Origin: Armillaria gallica
Taxonomy: Eukaryota; Basidiomycota; Agaricomycetes; Agaricales; Physalacriaceae
Assembly (NCBI GenBank): GCA_037576215.1
Contig: JBANDB010000006.1
Span: forward strand, 62,001 to 126,000
Direction: 5' to 3'
DNA length: 64,000 nucleotides
Shown: positions 1-12,071 of the stretch, in pieces
Numbering within the stretch: the stretch's first letter is position 1
Layout: each line of letters starts with the position of its first letter
The notes under the pieces: generated by a model
The model's database searches: none
The model's input: the letters and a program-made list of their open reading frames with translations, nothing else
What the model was told of the DNA's origin: nothing
Translations under genes and position numbers: made by a program

Positions 1-1319
1 CGACAATATTGACCTGGACGAGTGGCATTCACAGCAACAGCAGTACTCGCATGCTCAGTCGCATTCACTAGCCATGGCCCAGGTCCACCCGAACCATCCA
101 TATCCACGGGTCAAGCAGGAGGACCTCTCTGCAATGTACCCTTTGAACGGGAACGGTACGTACGGACATGGCCAGGCGCAGCAGCAGACTTCATCCCATT
201 CCCAAGGGCATATATTCGATCTCTCGACGCACCACCAGCTGCAGGCTCAGCCTTCCCCGTCGTCGTACAACTTGCTCAATACGTACTACCAGTCGCAGGG
301 CCAGCATTCTGCCCTTGGCATGCACGAGCGTTTCGTGCATCCATCGGAACTCTCTCCCGCCGACTCACCCGTCTCGCCACTCGAATTTCCCCAGCGGCCC
401 GACGCCGCCGCAGGCCCTGCACAGGGACAAACGCTGCACCAGCAGATGGCTGTTGGGTGCGACCCGCGCTATGTCTCCGGAGACCTCGGCGCAGCCACTA
501 CAGGGAGGGATGACGCGAATGACGAGGACGCAGAGGGCGATGACGACGTCGATGCAGAGGGCGAGGACGAATATGATGATAAGGAAGTCGCCGGCGGCAA
601 GGACGACGACGCGTATGAGGATGACGAAGATTACGACGATGCTGACTACGACGACGACAGGGACGGGGAGTTCGTATTACGTCGAGGAAGACGCTCGTCC
701 GGCGGTTCTTCGAAGCGTAACCTACGTACGCGTACGGGTGGAGAGCGGTATAATCCGTACCAATATGCCTCCCCGTCTCCTTCGGGGTATCTAGACACTC
801 AGAACCAGATCGCTATCAGCACGCGTTCAAGACGCACCACCTCAAACGACTCGTCTCTTACTTCAACGGCATCCTCGTTGGATTATCCCCTTTCCTCGCA
901 CCGTCGCAGGCCTCGTCCCTCGACGAACCTCCCTGTGCCCGTTCCAGTGCCCAACCTCACCAAAAAGTCTCGCGGCCGACGGGTGCCCACGGTTACATCC
1001 CTGGAGATCAGTCCGCGACGCAGTGTTGACGGAGACTTCCAAACGGCTACTGGCAAGGGTGCCAGAGTTCACTTGTGCCAGGTTCCCGGTTGCGGCAAGT
1101 GTTTCGCCCGCGGCGAACACTTGAAGAGGCATGTACGTAGCATCCACACATATGAAAAACGTGAGTCTCCTTCTATGTTTTTTTTCTGGTGACTTTTACT
1201 CACCTCTTGCTTTCTTTTTCTCAGCGCATAAATGTCCGTACCCTGGCTGTGGGAAAGATTTTAGTCGCCACGATAATCTTGGTCAACATATGCGGGTTCA
1301 TAAGGATTACCGGGGATAA
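1..1319 (+). CDS. C2H2 zinc-finger transcription factor, 5' truncated by the window edge
   Basis: The reading frame is already open at base 2 and runs through the first in-frame ATG (74), so the gene begins upstream of the window. The visible N-terminal part is low complexity, rich in Gln/His/Ser, and is followed by a long Asp/Glu tract (about 520-670) and Ser/Arg-rich sequence. A 64-bp intron (1161-1224, GTGAGT...CAG) joins YEK to PHKCPYP, which creates the classic TGEKP-like linker between two C2H2 fingers: CxxxxC...HxxxxxH, then CPYPGCGKDFSRHDNL. The protein ends six residues after the second finger at 1319. Paired C-terminal fingers of this kind are typical of Msn2/Msn4/Seb1-type stress regulators of fungi, so a nuclear DNA-binding role is likely. 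The exact orthologue is not established. Confidence 0.85.
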
Positions 1320-1935
1320 CCCCGTCTTCTTCTGCCACGACTGCATCTACATTTCACCATTACCACATACCCATAATTCGGATTTTGGCTTAATTCTCTG
1401 TCTCGGGAAATAGTGTTTTCGCTCGCGACTTTTTATTGCGCGGGTTATTCTTTATTCTTTATTCGTCTTTCCATTGTTGTTGTCATTGTACATTCTCTCC
1501 GCAATCCACCACGCATTTTTAAACATAGATAAAACAGGTTATAGCGTATCATACTCACCGACTTACTACTTAGTACTATAATCGTACGCCCTCAGTGTTT
1601 GTTTCTCATTAGTGTACACTGTATTGTGGTTATATTTTCGGCGGGCTTTAGCGCCTGCGATTGTGTCAGCGGACTTGAGGTGGGACTCCTGACAGTGACT
1701 GAGACTTCGGAGCAGCGCCCTTGCATCCCTTGCAACCCGTCGTCTGCGGTTGGATCGGATTAAACATGCAGGCAGTACAAGAAAAGTGCATTAATGACGG
1801 TGGTATAGTGTTACAGAATGGTATTACATGGTCTGCAATGAATGAAAGGCCGTGGCTCAGTATGCGCAGCAGATTTACAAGTAAAGAACACTTACAAAGA
1901 CCCAAAAAGTAGATAGTATGAGCAAGACGAGCTGG
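1320..1935. other. Intergenic region between convergent zinc-finger and centrin genes
   Basis: This is the AT-rich 3' flank of the zinc-finger gene followed by the 3' flank of the centrin gene. The two genes converge here, so the stretch should hold both polyadenylation regions. No coding frame with family resemblance and no repeat was seen. Confidence 0.5.
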
Positions 1936-2545
1936 CTATGCATCATCCGTCAAGATAGCAAAGAACTCTTGCTCGTTTATCTCGCCGTCCTGGTCGAGGT
2001 CGAACTCGTCGATCATCGCTTGCCTACAAACGAGAGAAAGGTCAGCCAGTAACCAAAATCCTCGATAGAACACCAACAATTCATCGTCCTCCAGCCGGTC
2101 CCCAATCTCCTTCGCCACACGCCTCAGATTCCTCAGACTGATCTTGCCCGTGTTATCGTCGTCGAAAAGCTGGAAGGCGCGCCGGATCTCGTCCATCGGG
2201 TCCCGTGCGAGGATCCGCTCAGCCACTACCAGCCGCCGTAAGCTCCCTGACACACCCACAGCACACCGAATCCCACTCACTGATTCTGACAAAATCCTCA
2301 TACTCCATGAGGCCATGCCCCGTCTTGTCGTTATCCCGGAGGAGCTTCAGCACCTCCGCCTTCTTCATATCAAACCCCAGCGCCCGCATCGCGACTTTGA
2401 GCTCGTGGTAATCCACACAGCCGTCCTTGTCTGTGTCGAACAGCTCGAAGGCCTCTTTGATTTCCTGGCGTTGGTCGTCGGAGAGCTCGGGGCGGGAGTG
2501 GGTGCGCCTTTTGGCTTTCTGGGCGGCGTTGGAGACTCCGTACAT
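1936..2545 (-). CDS. CDC31: Centrin (caltractin), EF-hand calcium-binding protein
   Basis: Three exons (2281-2545, 2078-2225, 1936-2023), with introns of 55 and 54 bp, give 166 residues, the usual length for centrin. The order is a basic N-terminus ([16 protein letters not shown]), EF-hand 1 ([12 protein letters not shown]), a degenerate second hand ([15 protein letters not shown]), EF-hand 3 ([12 protein letters not shown]) and EF-hand 4 ([13 protein letters not shown]). The ATG at 2545 was chosen because it gives the normal N-terminus. In-frame upstream codons would add about 75 residues of non-centrin sequence. Centrin acts at the spindle pole body (its duplication), in the TREX-2 mRNA-export complex and in nucleotide excision repair. 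The protein looks intact, with all splice sites GT-AG. Confidence 0.92.
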
Positions 2546-4358
2546 GGTTGTGGGGAAGGAGAACGCGTTTGGAGGCAGCTTAATAGGCGCGTTGGAGGTG
2601 AAGAGATTTTCTGATCGGATAAATTTGGACATTGTTCGCCTAATGCGGAGATGGAATTGGGAGTCGGCAGTCATTGTTCTGGAGGGTGTGCCGAGCTTCC
2701 GATGTGAGCTCCGCATTGTCCATTTGATCACGGCCCGTTCAAAACCTTTGTTCATAAGAACCGGCACCTGTCTTACTGTAGAGTTTCTCCAAGGAGTTTT
2801 ATTACTTCATTTTGACGAAATATGAGGGAATGGCAAAAATAAAAGGATGCCGCGAACGCCACCTTCCGTGTCTTGAATGTTTCTTCGCATCGAACTGTTT
2901 GAACTAATGCATATTGGTTCGCTTGTGTTTCAAGGTCGACTTCCTAGAACAGTTACATGGCCGTATTTACCTAAGCGCCACTGCAATGCGCATGCATGCA
3001 CACTTGCAGCCGTATCTCTTGAATGGTGAATAACAAGTACTGCCATTGATAAACCGGAATGACTATAGCGACAGAATTCCGGGTCCTCCCGCCACGAACA
3101 CTATTGGTATCGTGACCGTTCCCCTTCGCGACCCTCCAGGACCGGTTCCCAAAGCGCCCTCGCCCTCACTCAATACTGTCCATATTTGACACTGCGGAAC
3201 CGCGAATGATCTACCCAAGATTTGGGGTACATTGTGGCGTTTTTTGCATTAGTAACCTGCTTGGACAGTTAATTATGCAAATACAAAAGACCTACGTCCA
3301 GGATAGAGTTAGGAAGACCAAGTAGGCAAGTTGAAGGGACGGGTGTATTGGTAGAGCTGTCGGAAGAAACATTCAACAACGGGGAACCTGATGAAGATCG
3401 CTCACGTCCCTGCGAAGGTAAAGAGCAGGACGAATGTTATTATTTCCTTTTAGCGCTAAGATATCTGTGATAAGACAATTAGTCGGTAAAATAGGCCAAG
3501 GTATCCTGGGCTACGCGCGCGGATATCATGCACGCTCCAGGTCCAGCCCTCTGATGCTGAAGAAGACGTGACATCTTGTTCCAAAAGAGTTTAGCACATC
3601 CGTGATTATAACCCTGCTGCTGCCCTGAAAACCAAAAAAATTATGGGCGCTGGTCTCGCCTTGCAGCCAGTCCGACGTAATTTAGTGTGACAGTCGGTGG
3701 TCAGTCTTTGAGTTGAAAATGAAAAATGTTGACTGTGACTGCCTCGAGTCGGTTTGTTAGTGAGTTCACCGCTGCGAGAGACTGACGTTCGACTTTCGTT
3801 ACCAGTTATTTAAAGACAGGCTGGACTCCGATAATTTCTGAAGATAGCCTTGAATGATTATGACGTCGACGCGACTGAACGGATTGGCATGGCATCGATA
3901 AGACTGGCATCCCAAGGGTCGTGCTGAGCATTAGGTACTCGCCTTCTTCGCCTTAGTGAAGAACGGTAGTGGGGGGGAGACGTGTAGGTATAAGTTCGCC
4001 TGGCCAACTTGGGCGACCCTATGGGCTTCCGCATACGGAATACACGTATATCCGTAAAATCCGACGGTAAGTGGATCACCAACAGAAGATCGCTACCGTA
4101 ACAGAATATTCCAGACCTAGCCTTGTACACTTTCACCTTGCACCATATTCCGACCTTTCTGCTCTAAAAAGTCAGTAGAAAGAGAAGCAAAAGGCACTGA
4201 TTATCCAATAAGAAGCCTCAAAAATGCCTCACCGCTGATTGGCCGAGCCGGCAATTCGCGTTCCGCGTATTCCCACGATCCTAGAGTTCCCGAAGGCCAC
4301 AGAGGCATTTTCCTGCAACCAAAAAGCCCCCAACGGTCGCATTATTATTCCCTCCGTC
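2546..4358. other. Intergenic region between divergent centrin and Cox5 genes
   Basis: About 1.8 kb with no frame that resembles a protein family. Open frames on either strand are short and lack splice-supported extensions. It should contain both divergent promoters. No tRNA-like fold, CRISPR-like array or recognisable repeat was seen. Confidence 0.45.
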
Positions 4359-5047
4359 ATGCAAGCTGCTCTCCGTCTAGCACGCCAACAGCGTCGATGC
4401 CTCGCGACGACGGCGAACCCTGCTCACGTCCTCGCGGGCTCGACGAGCGCCGCCGCGCCCAAGCGACCCGTCATTCCGCTGTCCAACGTCGAGGCCCAGT
4501 GGGAGAAGCTCTCCTCGGAGGAGAGGTCGTCGGTGCACGACCAGCTCGAGGTGCTGATGAAGAAAGACTGGAAAGAGCTGTCGATTGATGAGAAGAAGGC
4601 TGGTGCGTCCCTTTGAGGTCTAGAGCTTGAGGGGCGGGAAGTCTCATTTTTTTTGTGCTGGGAATAGCTTACTACGTTTCGTTTGGCCCTCATGGACCCC
4701 GTACGCCTTCGAGCAAGCCTGGAGAGAACTTTAAGGTTTTCTTGGGTACGGCTGCCCTCCTTGGCGTTACCGGTCTCTTGTTCGTGGGTATTCGGGCTCT
4801 CGGTATGTCTTTTTTTGTTTACCGCATATACCTCACCTTGAAATAAACTTCTTTCTTCCCAGCACCTGCACCTCCCAAGACTATCAACAAGGAGTGGGAG
4901 GCTGCGATGACTGAACGCGCTTTGGAGCAAAAGATGAACCCTATTACTGGTATGTCGCTATTACAGACGCGTGGCAGTATGTCTGACTTGGTTGTAGGTA
5001 TATCATCGGAGGGGTACAACGGGAAGGGATTCGTCGTAACGAAATAG
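4359..5047 (+). CDS. COX5: Cytochrome c oxidase subunit IV (fungal Cox5), mitochondrial
   Basis: Four exons (4359-4602, 4668-4802, 4863-4949, 4998-5047) encode 171 residues. The N-terminus (MQAALRLARQQRRCLAT) is an Arg-rich amphipathic mitochondrial presequence. Next come the matrix segment with EAQWEKLSSEER and DWKELSIDEKKA, AYYVSFGPHGPR, one transmembrane helix (about residues 105-125, VFLGTAALLGVTGLLFVG) and the intermembrane tail PAPPKTINKEWEAAM...NPITGISSEGY. This is the COX IV/Cox5a family, a nuclear-encoded regulatory subunit of respiratory complex IV in the inner membrane. All introns are GT-AG and 48-65 bp. An in-frame TTG upstream at 4239 was not used because the ATG at 4359 begins the targeting peptide. 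Confidence 0.93.
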
Positions 5048-7375
5048 ATATCCGAGACATGGTTACGGCCACCAAACAATCACACATTCCTCTCGAACAT
5101 TCAGAAATGCATAATTCTTAGATAGAACTTGGCAAGTGCCTCCGACGTTGCAGTTGGACGCTTTTTCCGTGGTTGTATCCTTCTAATTGCCTCGCAACGT
5201 CATCACTCCGATATTTCCCTTCCAATGCCACGCTTCGAATTTTCAATTAGGATAAGTACTCGTATCTTCCTGTGATGATTTTAATTCCAGCATCTGTATT
5301 GCTCTGTGACCGTGGCACATCAAATTTCCCCCAGTTGTGTCTGGTAATCTTTGCCTCCCCCCCTTTATCATTGAAGGAGGTTTAACCAGCACTCTGGCTT
5401 TAGAAGCCAACATACCTGGGCACGAGGTATCCATACGGTGTTTATTTGCGACCGGTCCGCTTTTGCGTTCTTTTTCCTCAGTGACCGTGATCTGGCGCTT
5501 TTTGTCGCTGACACTGCACGTGAGTGCCCACAGATCGCCAGCTTTGCGTTGTAGTACTGCACAACGCCTCCTATATGCTCTATAACTAACCTTTTAGACT
5601 TACAAGATCTCTCTGAGCCGCCACTCGTCCTCGTGACACAGGCAGATTTGTTTTCCCCCGCATTTTGATTGACGCCCTGGTACGGGGTAATCACAATATA
5701 TCAGGGTAGAGGATCAGCTGTCGAGTTGGACACTGGTTGACTTCGTGGCCCTGCGACTTTCTGGTGAGTTTACTCATTTGAAACCCTTTTTTTTCACCGA
5801 TGCCACCGCAAGCCATATTATCAGAGTTTTCTTTCTGATGGGAAATATTATTGTCATGAGCCTAACCACGCACGTTCGTAGTTTGCATGGTACCGCGCCT
5901 CACCGAAATCGTTGGAATGGGTCTACTTCAGCTTCAAGTCAGGGACGTGCGCCTGCGATTAGGTGAACTTCCGCTCTACCCTTGTAGTTCTCGTCCTACT
6001 TCAATGGACGCAACGTCTCAAGTCTCCGTTCCCATGTAAAGCTCCTTCAACTAAAGACTGCCTTCCTCGGTCTCTTCCAAGGATTCTGTGGTCCCTTTCA
6101 GTGCTGCTTTTTAATTATGAAGCATCCATATGGCTCAAAAGTCTCGCCCTATCCCTTCATATAGTTTGATACCAGAACACGAGGGAAGGTCTTGGTGGGC
6201 GTACCCCCGTTTCTGACCAAAGAATCGAGACCTTCCAAGTGCATAAAAGGAATGCACTCGAGGCCAATGGAAGATACGGAGAGAGCAAGGCCCCTCCTAC
6301 TTCTTCTTCTGATCGGGGACGTCCGGTATGGAGATGCGATTGAACCCTGATTGTAGGCGTCTAACTCGACAAATTTCCCCACGTTCAGCAAGCATGTGCA
6401 GATCATGCAACAGATGTTCCGATATGAAGAAAACGCGAGGATGGTGCCACTGAAGCTGATTCCTTGTCACTCCGGCGTTGGCTGCAATAGTAAGCTGGTT
6501 ACACACCGCCTCCAACCCAGCTTTGGTTCCGGACTGACAAGGGTCTGGGCGGCTGTTTTGGACGTGGCGGACAAGTCGGTGGTCTCGGTCGCACGCCGGA
6601 ACTTGGATCTTAACGAATCATTCTCGTTCGCTTCCCCGCCAACAGACTGAGACCTCCGAATTCAACGTGCGTTTCGAACTTGCGTATTCGTCCTTGTCCT
6701 TGTGGCGCTCTAGCCCAAGATAATTGATTTTATTATTCTGTCAAGCTGCTACGGGTATGTACCCTCCCAAATTAAATATATAGCTTGTCAAGTGCTCCAC
6801 GACGCACGTCGACTTTTGCATCTGGCCATCGCCTGCATTCTCTCCGGATATATCTTCCGCCCATGTCTTCTGGTCGCTCACCCCAGATCAGTAAATTGAT
6901 CCTTTTTGGCTAGGCCTGCCTCGTTCTTCGCTATTGTCCGGGGATATCGAATCCACGCGTTTCAAAATTCGCTCGTCAAAAGTGTGGTATATTAGAGGTT
7001 CGTTATTTGCCGGGGATTGCAATAATCAGTCAACCTGTCTTGCTTCAGGCACCTCGGGACTCGGGAGCTGCTGCTTGGACATACAAGAGATGTTCTGCTG
7101 ACCCTTGGTCGACAATTTGAGAATTGGGAATTACTGTGATGTTGTACGCCTTTGTTTCTATTGTTTGTGGGTCCTAATACCCACCTTATCTACCATCTGG
7201 TTTCTACGTTCCTGTGAACGTGATGTGATGCTGTTCCCTTCTAACACCTGTGTCCCCAGCGGGACGAAAGGAACGCTCTGATGAGCGCTGATGAGCGGTG
7301 TTCAAATTTCTGGCACCACTTCGGTTTATAGCGTACGTTCTTTCAGTGACATCTTGTTCACCCAGCCAGTCAACG
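5048..7375. other. Long intergenic region without an assignable gene
   Basis: About 2.3 kb between two plus-strand genes. Several open frames of 60-110 codons exist on both strands, but none shows a domain, a codon pattern or splice-joined partners. A noncoding RNA or a fast-evolving gene cannot be excluded from sequence alone. Confidence 0.4.
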
Positions 7376-7899
7376 ATGGCCACTGGTACAATCCAAACAG
7401 ACCGTGTCCGCGTCGCCCTTTTCTTCAAGCGAAAAGAAGGGCTCACGCTGGAAGAATTCTACCACCAGTGGTTCGAGGGTCTCTCGAAAATGCTCCTCTC
7501 GTCCCCCATCTTCGTGGATAACGTGCTCAAGTACGAACAGGTGAGCTACTCGTTTCGTTCCCTTTACAGTCCCGTCTCACGCGCGTTGTCAGTTGCGCAT
7601 TGACAGCGAGGCTGCGGCTATGCTGAAGGCTGTGGGCTTTGAGCCCCCCGAGCAATGGGATGGGATGGCTTTGCTAGAAGCAGAAAGCTTCGAGAAGATA
7701 TTCGCTGTAAGTTTCTATACTGGTTGAGATAATGTGCCGGCGTCTGACGTTGACTGCGAAGATATTTCAGTCGGAGGAGTATAAGACCACTATCGGTCCT
7801 TACGAGGATCAATTTTTGCAAAGAAAGGCTGCTCAGATCTTTCCCTTGAAATTTGCGGTATTCTTGGATAAGACCGATTCAAATCGGCCGCAACCGTGA
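7376..7899 (+). CDS. EthD-domain (dimeric alpha-beta barrel) protein
   Basis: Three exons (7376-7540, 7593-7706, 7771-7899) in phase 0 give 135 residues. The N-terminal half carries the EthD/ferredoxin-fold signature: a hydrophobic strand (RVRVALFFKRKEGL) followed by TLEEFYHQWFEG and a central ENVLKYEQ-like strand. The second half has the repeated IFQSEEYKT...GPYEDQF helix seen in fungal EthD proteins near secondary-metabolism or aromatic-degradation genes. The family forms small cytosolic dimers, some of them cyclases or decarboxylases of polyketides. No such partner gene is visible next to it, so the substrate is unknown. Splice sites are canonical. Confidence 0.75.
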
Positions 7900-8131
7900 T
7901 GAAATATACCTGTAATTATTGTTGGTTAACCTTTTCCGATTTATTTTCTGTGGACTTGAGAACGGCGAATCTTGTAATGGCGCTGAATATTGAGTGATGG
8001 GCCATGTGGAAAAACATCCAAGGAGGAGCATGGAATACAAGGTTAATTAGTCCCCAAACCCAACAAGATCGTCGCAAGTAATATAATTAAGCTCCAAATT
8101 TTCACTATTATCACCAGACATCTACGGCTTC

Positions 8132-9824
8132 TTACACCGACGTACAAGTCTTGTCTTCCGGAGTATCCGAGTCGTCCGAGAGGGCCATGCTGATATTCTT
8201 CTGATTGCGAGCATCTCTCATCTCATGGCTCTCATACTCGACACTTATGAACACCTGTTGACTTACATAAGGGTTGATCTAAAGGGTCGCAAGGAAGTAC
8301 TTACTCCCTGTGAGCGAGGCGGGGCATGGCCCTACAGTAGACAAAAAGGTGGTGAGACTTCGGACAGAAGATATGGGAAAATTCAGACCTCGGTACTATT
8401 CCACGGCGTAGTCGGGGCGCCCGCTTCATCTCCAATATCCTGCGTGTGGGGTCGCCGCTAATAACGGATCATCTACAGTGAATACAAATAATTGTAAAGG
8501 ACGCTGTACTACGCACAGCATTGAGACTCGAAAGCGCTAGACAACCTTTAGTGTCGTCACCCAAAGAAATAGCAGTAGAGATGCTTACCTGAGTTCGTAT
8601 ATAGTTTGGGTAAGATGAAAGCGACACCTAGGAGGGAGTGGTTAGAGTGTTCCAACACCACGGAAACGGGAGCACTCGTACAAAGATAGTAAGGCTGCCT
8701 CTGCTGAAAGCATAAGAAAGCAGGAACGAGAAAAGACACAGGTTCAACGCTTGCCTTCACACCAAGAATCAAACCTAGATCTATTATGGCAACAGTCGCA
8801 GTAAGAAGCCCTGTTGATTATGTCAAACTTCGCTGCACAGAGTGCAGGAAAAACATGAGACTTGCCATTCTGCATAGTTACTATCGACTCGGACGCTTTA
8901 GTATCGATAAGAACACGTCGATCGGACGAGAAACTCACGTCGAATAATTCTATTCAAGAGGCGATTGGTTTGTCTTATGGAACCTTTTGCTCTCTGCAAA
9001 CATATGGTGATAACGACCGCGATGATGAGGTCTCCGAGTGCTGCTGGAATGAGCCACACGAGGGAGGGCGCGTCCAGTTTATTACGGAGTCCGTTCCAGT
9101 CAACCGAGTTGTTGACTAAGAAGCCGATTATACTCGTCGCTATACCGCCGGCCGAAGATGTCAATGCGCACATAACAATCACACCGACGTAGTAATAGTT
9201 CCTGCAATCAGGATGTTTGATCAGAACCGGCGCTTGACCGTTCGACGGGCGTATCACGTACTTAGTCAACACCCAGATCTTCCATGCGAAAAACCCTTGA
9301 ACCATTCCTGCCATGATGCCCGCCAGAAGCGGGTCAGTTGTAGCAGTCCAGTCAGCTATGGAAAATTTTGTAGGCTAAGCGTTCGACTACAGGTTCCGGG
9401 AAGTCGCTTACCTTTGGTAAATGCTTCGAGGTTCCCAAAATTGTCGATTAGGAGTTTATAAACCCTGCGAAAAAGTCACGGCTCAGAAGATGCTAGCTTT
9501 TGTTGCCATACTCCGTACCACATAAGCACAAAGACCGAGTTGAGAACGTCCAAGGCAAAGAGAACTATAACGAAGACCTTCAGCCAGATATTGTCCCTTG
9601 AAAACTGAATTAGGGAGATGGCGTTGAAGAAGAGAATCCCACTGACTTGGGGTAGCGGTCAAAGTAAATGTACAACTGCACAAACATGGCACCCAAGAGA
9701 AGGATGCTCAGGAAGACCGCTAGAAGAAGACGCCTAGTTCAATCCAACTATTTGGAGGGGAGACTTCGAGGTTCTACTTACATACAACGACGCCGCCGAA
9801 CGGGTCTGAAATTACGCTGCTCAT
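8132..9824 (-). CDS. DUF6534 seven-helix membrane protein (tandem paralogue A)
   Basis: Fourteen exons: 9782-9824, 9647-9719, 9519-9596, 9412-9464, 9262-9355, 8939-9201, 8866-8880, 8755-8810, 8682-8703, 8589-8627, 8517-8536, 8389-8457, 8305-8331 and 8132-8254. Together they give 324 residues, the usual size for this basidiomycete family. Hallmarks in order are DPFGG, the FDRYPKD helix end, ADWTATTDPLL, GFFAWKIWVLTK, WLIPAALGDLIIA, RAKGSIRQTNRLLNRIIR, TMQNGLLTATVAIIDL, LPKLYTNSALSSLNAR and the acidic tail VFISVEYESHE. A plasma- or endomembrane role is likely, but the function is unknown. Two introns must use GC donors (8865 and 8754) to keep the conserved frame, and exon 7 is only 15 nt. It lies 0.4 kb downstream of its paralogue on the same strand. 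Confidence 0.82.
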
Positions 9825-10231
9825 ATCTGAGGCGAAGGGGGAACGAAGAGGAGGAAAGGGAGTAGTAGTACTAATCGTTTGAGATATAATATTATAGCTC
9901 GTTTGCTAGACCCATTAAAGCGTGTTGATCACGGAAGAATAACACGTCTGAAACCCGAGACAACACGGGATCTAGTACGAGGTGCCGGTGAGGTCGCATG
10001 CTGGACGTTAAAAAAAGCTTGATGAAGGTCTTGTTCAAAGTCAAGTCCCGGATTTGAAATGGGATACGAATCCCGATATTGCCGCGGTCGCTAGCCGCCG
10101 GCGCTTGGCATACAACTGAGATACCTCGGGCGGCGAAATGTCGCCTCCCCTGTCTTTGCTATTGATCAGGTTCTTGAGCAACTACGTCTTTTGTTTCTAC
10201 ATTTGTCTATAAATACTACAACCAAATCATC
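9825..10231. other. Spacer between the two DUF6534 paralogues
   Basis: About 400 bp between the end of paralogue B and the start of paralogue A, both on the minus strand. It should carry the promoter of A and the 3' flank of B. Nothing else was recognised. Confidence 0.4.
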
Positions 10232-12071
10232 TCAACGTCTATAATGCAATGTATCTGAGACAGCTAGTACCATTATATCATACACCCTCGTACACCTCAC
10301 ACATAATAGCATATAGAAAGAAAGGTGCGACCGTGGAAAGGAAAAAAGAACAAGAAGTCTTTCGCGGCTCTGAGAAGGAGGGTCAGATAGGGTCCCAGAT
10401 GTAACTCTTGGCGACTTACATGATCCAACGCCCTCATGTTTGGGGATATCCTCTGAGGAGACAGTAGTTTCTGCATCGCGACGGTCCGAGTCCTGGTGCC
10501 TTCCATACTCCACGTTGACAAACATCTACGCAGACTAGGTGATTAGCTTTGAGTTCGGCCAATCCAATCCGAATACTTACTTCGTGTGGTCGTGCAGTGA
10601 GTGGAGAGGCGCGACCCTGCCGTCCCGATGGTGAGATGAAGGTAAATAAACATAATTTTGACAAACGTACAGGGTTACTTCCCCAGAAGCCGGACACCAT
10701 ACTCAGAGACGTTATATCATCCTCTATATCGTTATGGTGAACGTGGCGCTGAACATAGATAAGCATGGTAAAAAATGTCGCATTAGCGCTTCACTCACAG
10801 AATTGAGACTGGACATAGCTTCGGAGTGTCAGCCGTGGAACGACGCTCATTTGGAGGGAAGATAAAGCTTACCAGAATTTGTGTACAGTTTGGGTAGAAT
10901 AAAGGCGACGACTAAGAACAAGAGATCGAGTCAACGCTAAGGTATGACCGTTGGGTCGGACAAGTACGTACAGAGGTAGTAAGGCGTGTCCTACGATCCA
11001 AGTGTCAGCGCGGCCTCGTAGATGATCAATCAATGCACACCTTAATGGCAAGAATTAAGATGAGATCAACCACAGCGATGGTTGCCGTGAGGAGACCTAG
11101 GACTCGAATAAGGATAGCTATACATCTTCTGAGCATTACTGGACCTGCCGTTTTGCATGGTCACTACCGAAACATCAGCTATATTACACGTCGCGGAAAG
11201 AAAAGAACTCACGTCGAATAACCCTGTTCAAGATCCGGTTGGTCCGTTTAAATGGGCCTTTGGCGCGTTGCAAGTAGACGGTTATGATGATAGCGATGAT
11301 AAGGTCGCACACCGCCGCCGGGATGAGCCACACCAAAGCTGGGGTATCTAATTTGACGCGCAGTTCGGGCCAATCTACAGTCTGCCAGACCATAAACGCT
11401 ATGGTACTGGTAGCGATGCCGCCAGCAGTGGAGGCTAGGGCGCAGGCGCCTATGACGAGGATGAAGAAGTAGTTTCTGATACTTCAGTGAGCGTCCAAGC
11501 AATTTCGACTTGACTGAAACTCACTTTGTTAAGACCCATATTTTCCAAGCGAAGAAGAACTGGACCATTCCGGACATAATACCGGAAAGGAGAGGGTCGG
11601 TTGCTGCCGTCCAGTCGGCTGTGGAAGAAGGACGGTCAGAAATGAAGGCACCGCCAATGGAGGGATGGTCACCTTTCATGAACGCTTCGAGATTCCCAAA
11701 GTTGTCGATTAGCATTTTGTATACCCTATGGAGGAATCAGATATCCCATCTGCGAGACGTGAGGGGTTCTACATGCCATGCAAGCACGAAGACGGAATTG
11801 AGGATGTCCAACGCAAACAGAACCAGGACGAAAACTTTGATCCACATATGATCTCTTCAGAAACAGGTCAGCGTATGCAAGTAAGAGTTAACGAATCAAC
11901 TAACTTTGGGTAGTGGTCGAAGTAGATAAACAATTGCACAAACATCGCTCCCAAGAGGAGGATGCTCAGAAATACCGCTACGGACAATGGTTAATTTTAT
12001 CGCATAAAATATGAACTAGGACACGCACAGACGAGAACGCCACCAAAGGGGTCGGAAATTGGGCTGCTCAT
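10232..12071 (-). CDS. DUF6534 seven-helix membrane protein (tandem paralogue B)
   Basis: Exons 12029-12071, 11905-11977, 11777-11854, 11673-11725, 11525-11618, 11213-11475, 11149-11163, 11041-11096, 10972-10990, 10873-10911, 10799-10818, 10671-10748, 10581-10616 and 10232-10525. The first eight exons have the same lengths as in paralogue A. Hallmarks are DPFGG, FDHYPKD, FFFAWKIWVLTK, WLIPAAVCDLIIA, RAKGPFKRTNRILNRVIR, TMQNG, FILPKLYTNSAMSSLNS and MFVNVEYGRHQ. GC donors are needed at 11776 and 11148. The frame runs to 10232, but the tail after about 10420 is unlike paralogue A. A donor at about 10417 could instead end the protein near residue 325, so the C-terminus is uncertain. Confidence 0.78.

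Noticed and set aside
3858..4136. Minus-strand 92-codon frame upstream of Cox5 as a gene
   Set aside because: The composition is like the surrounding intergenic DNA, with no ATG context, domain or splice partner.
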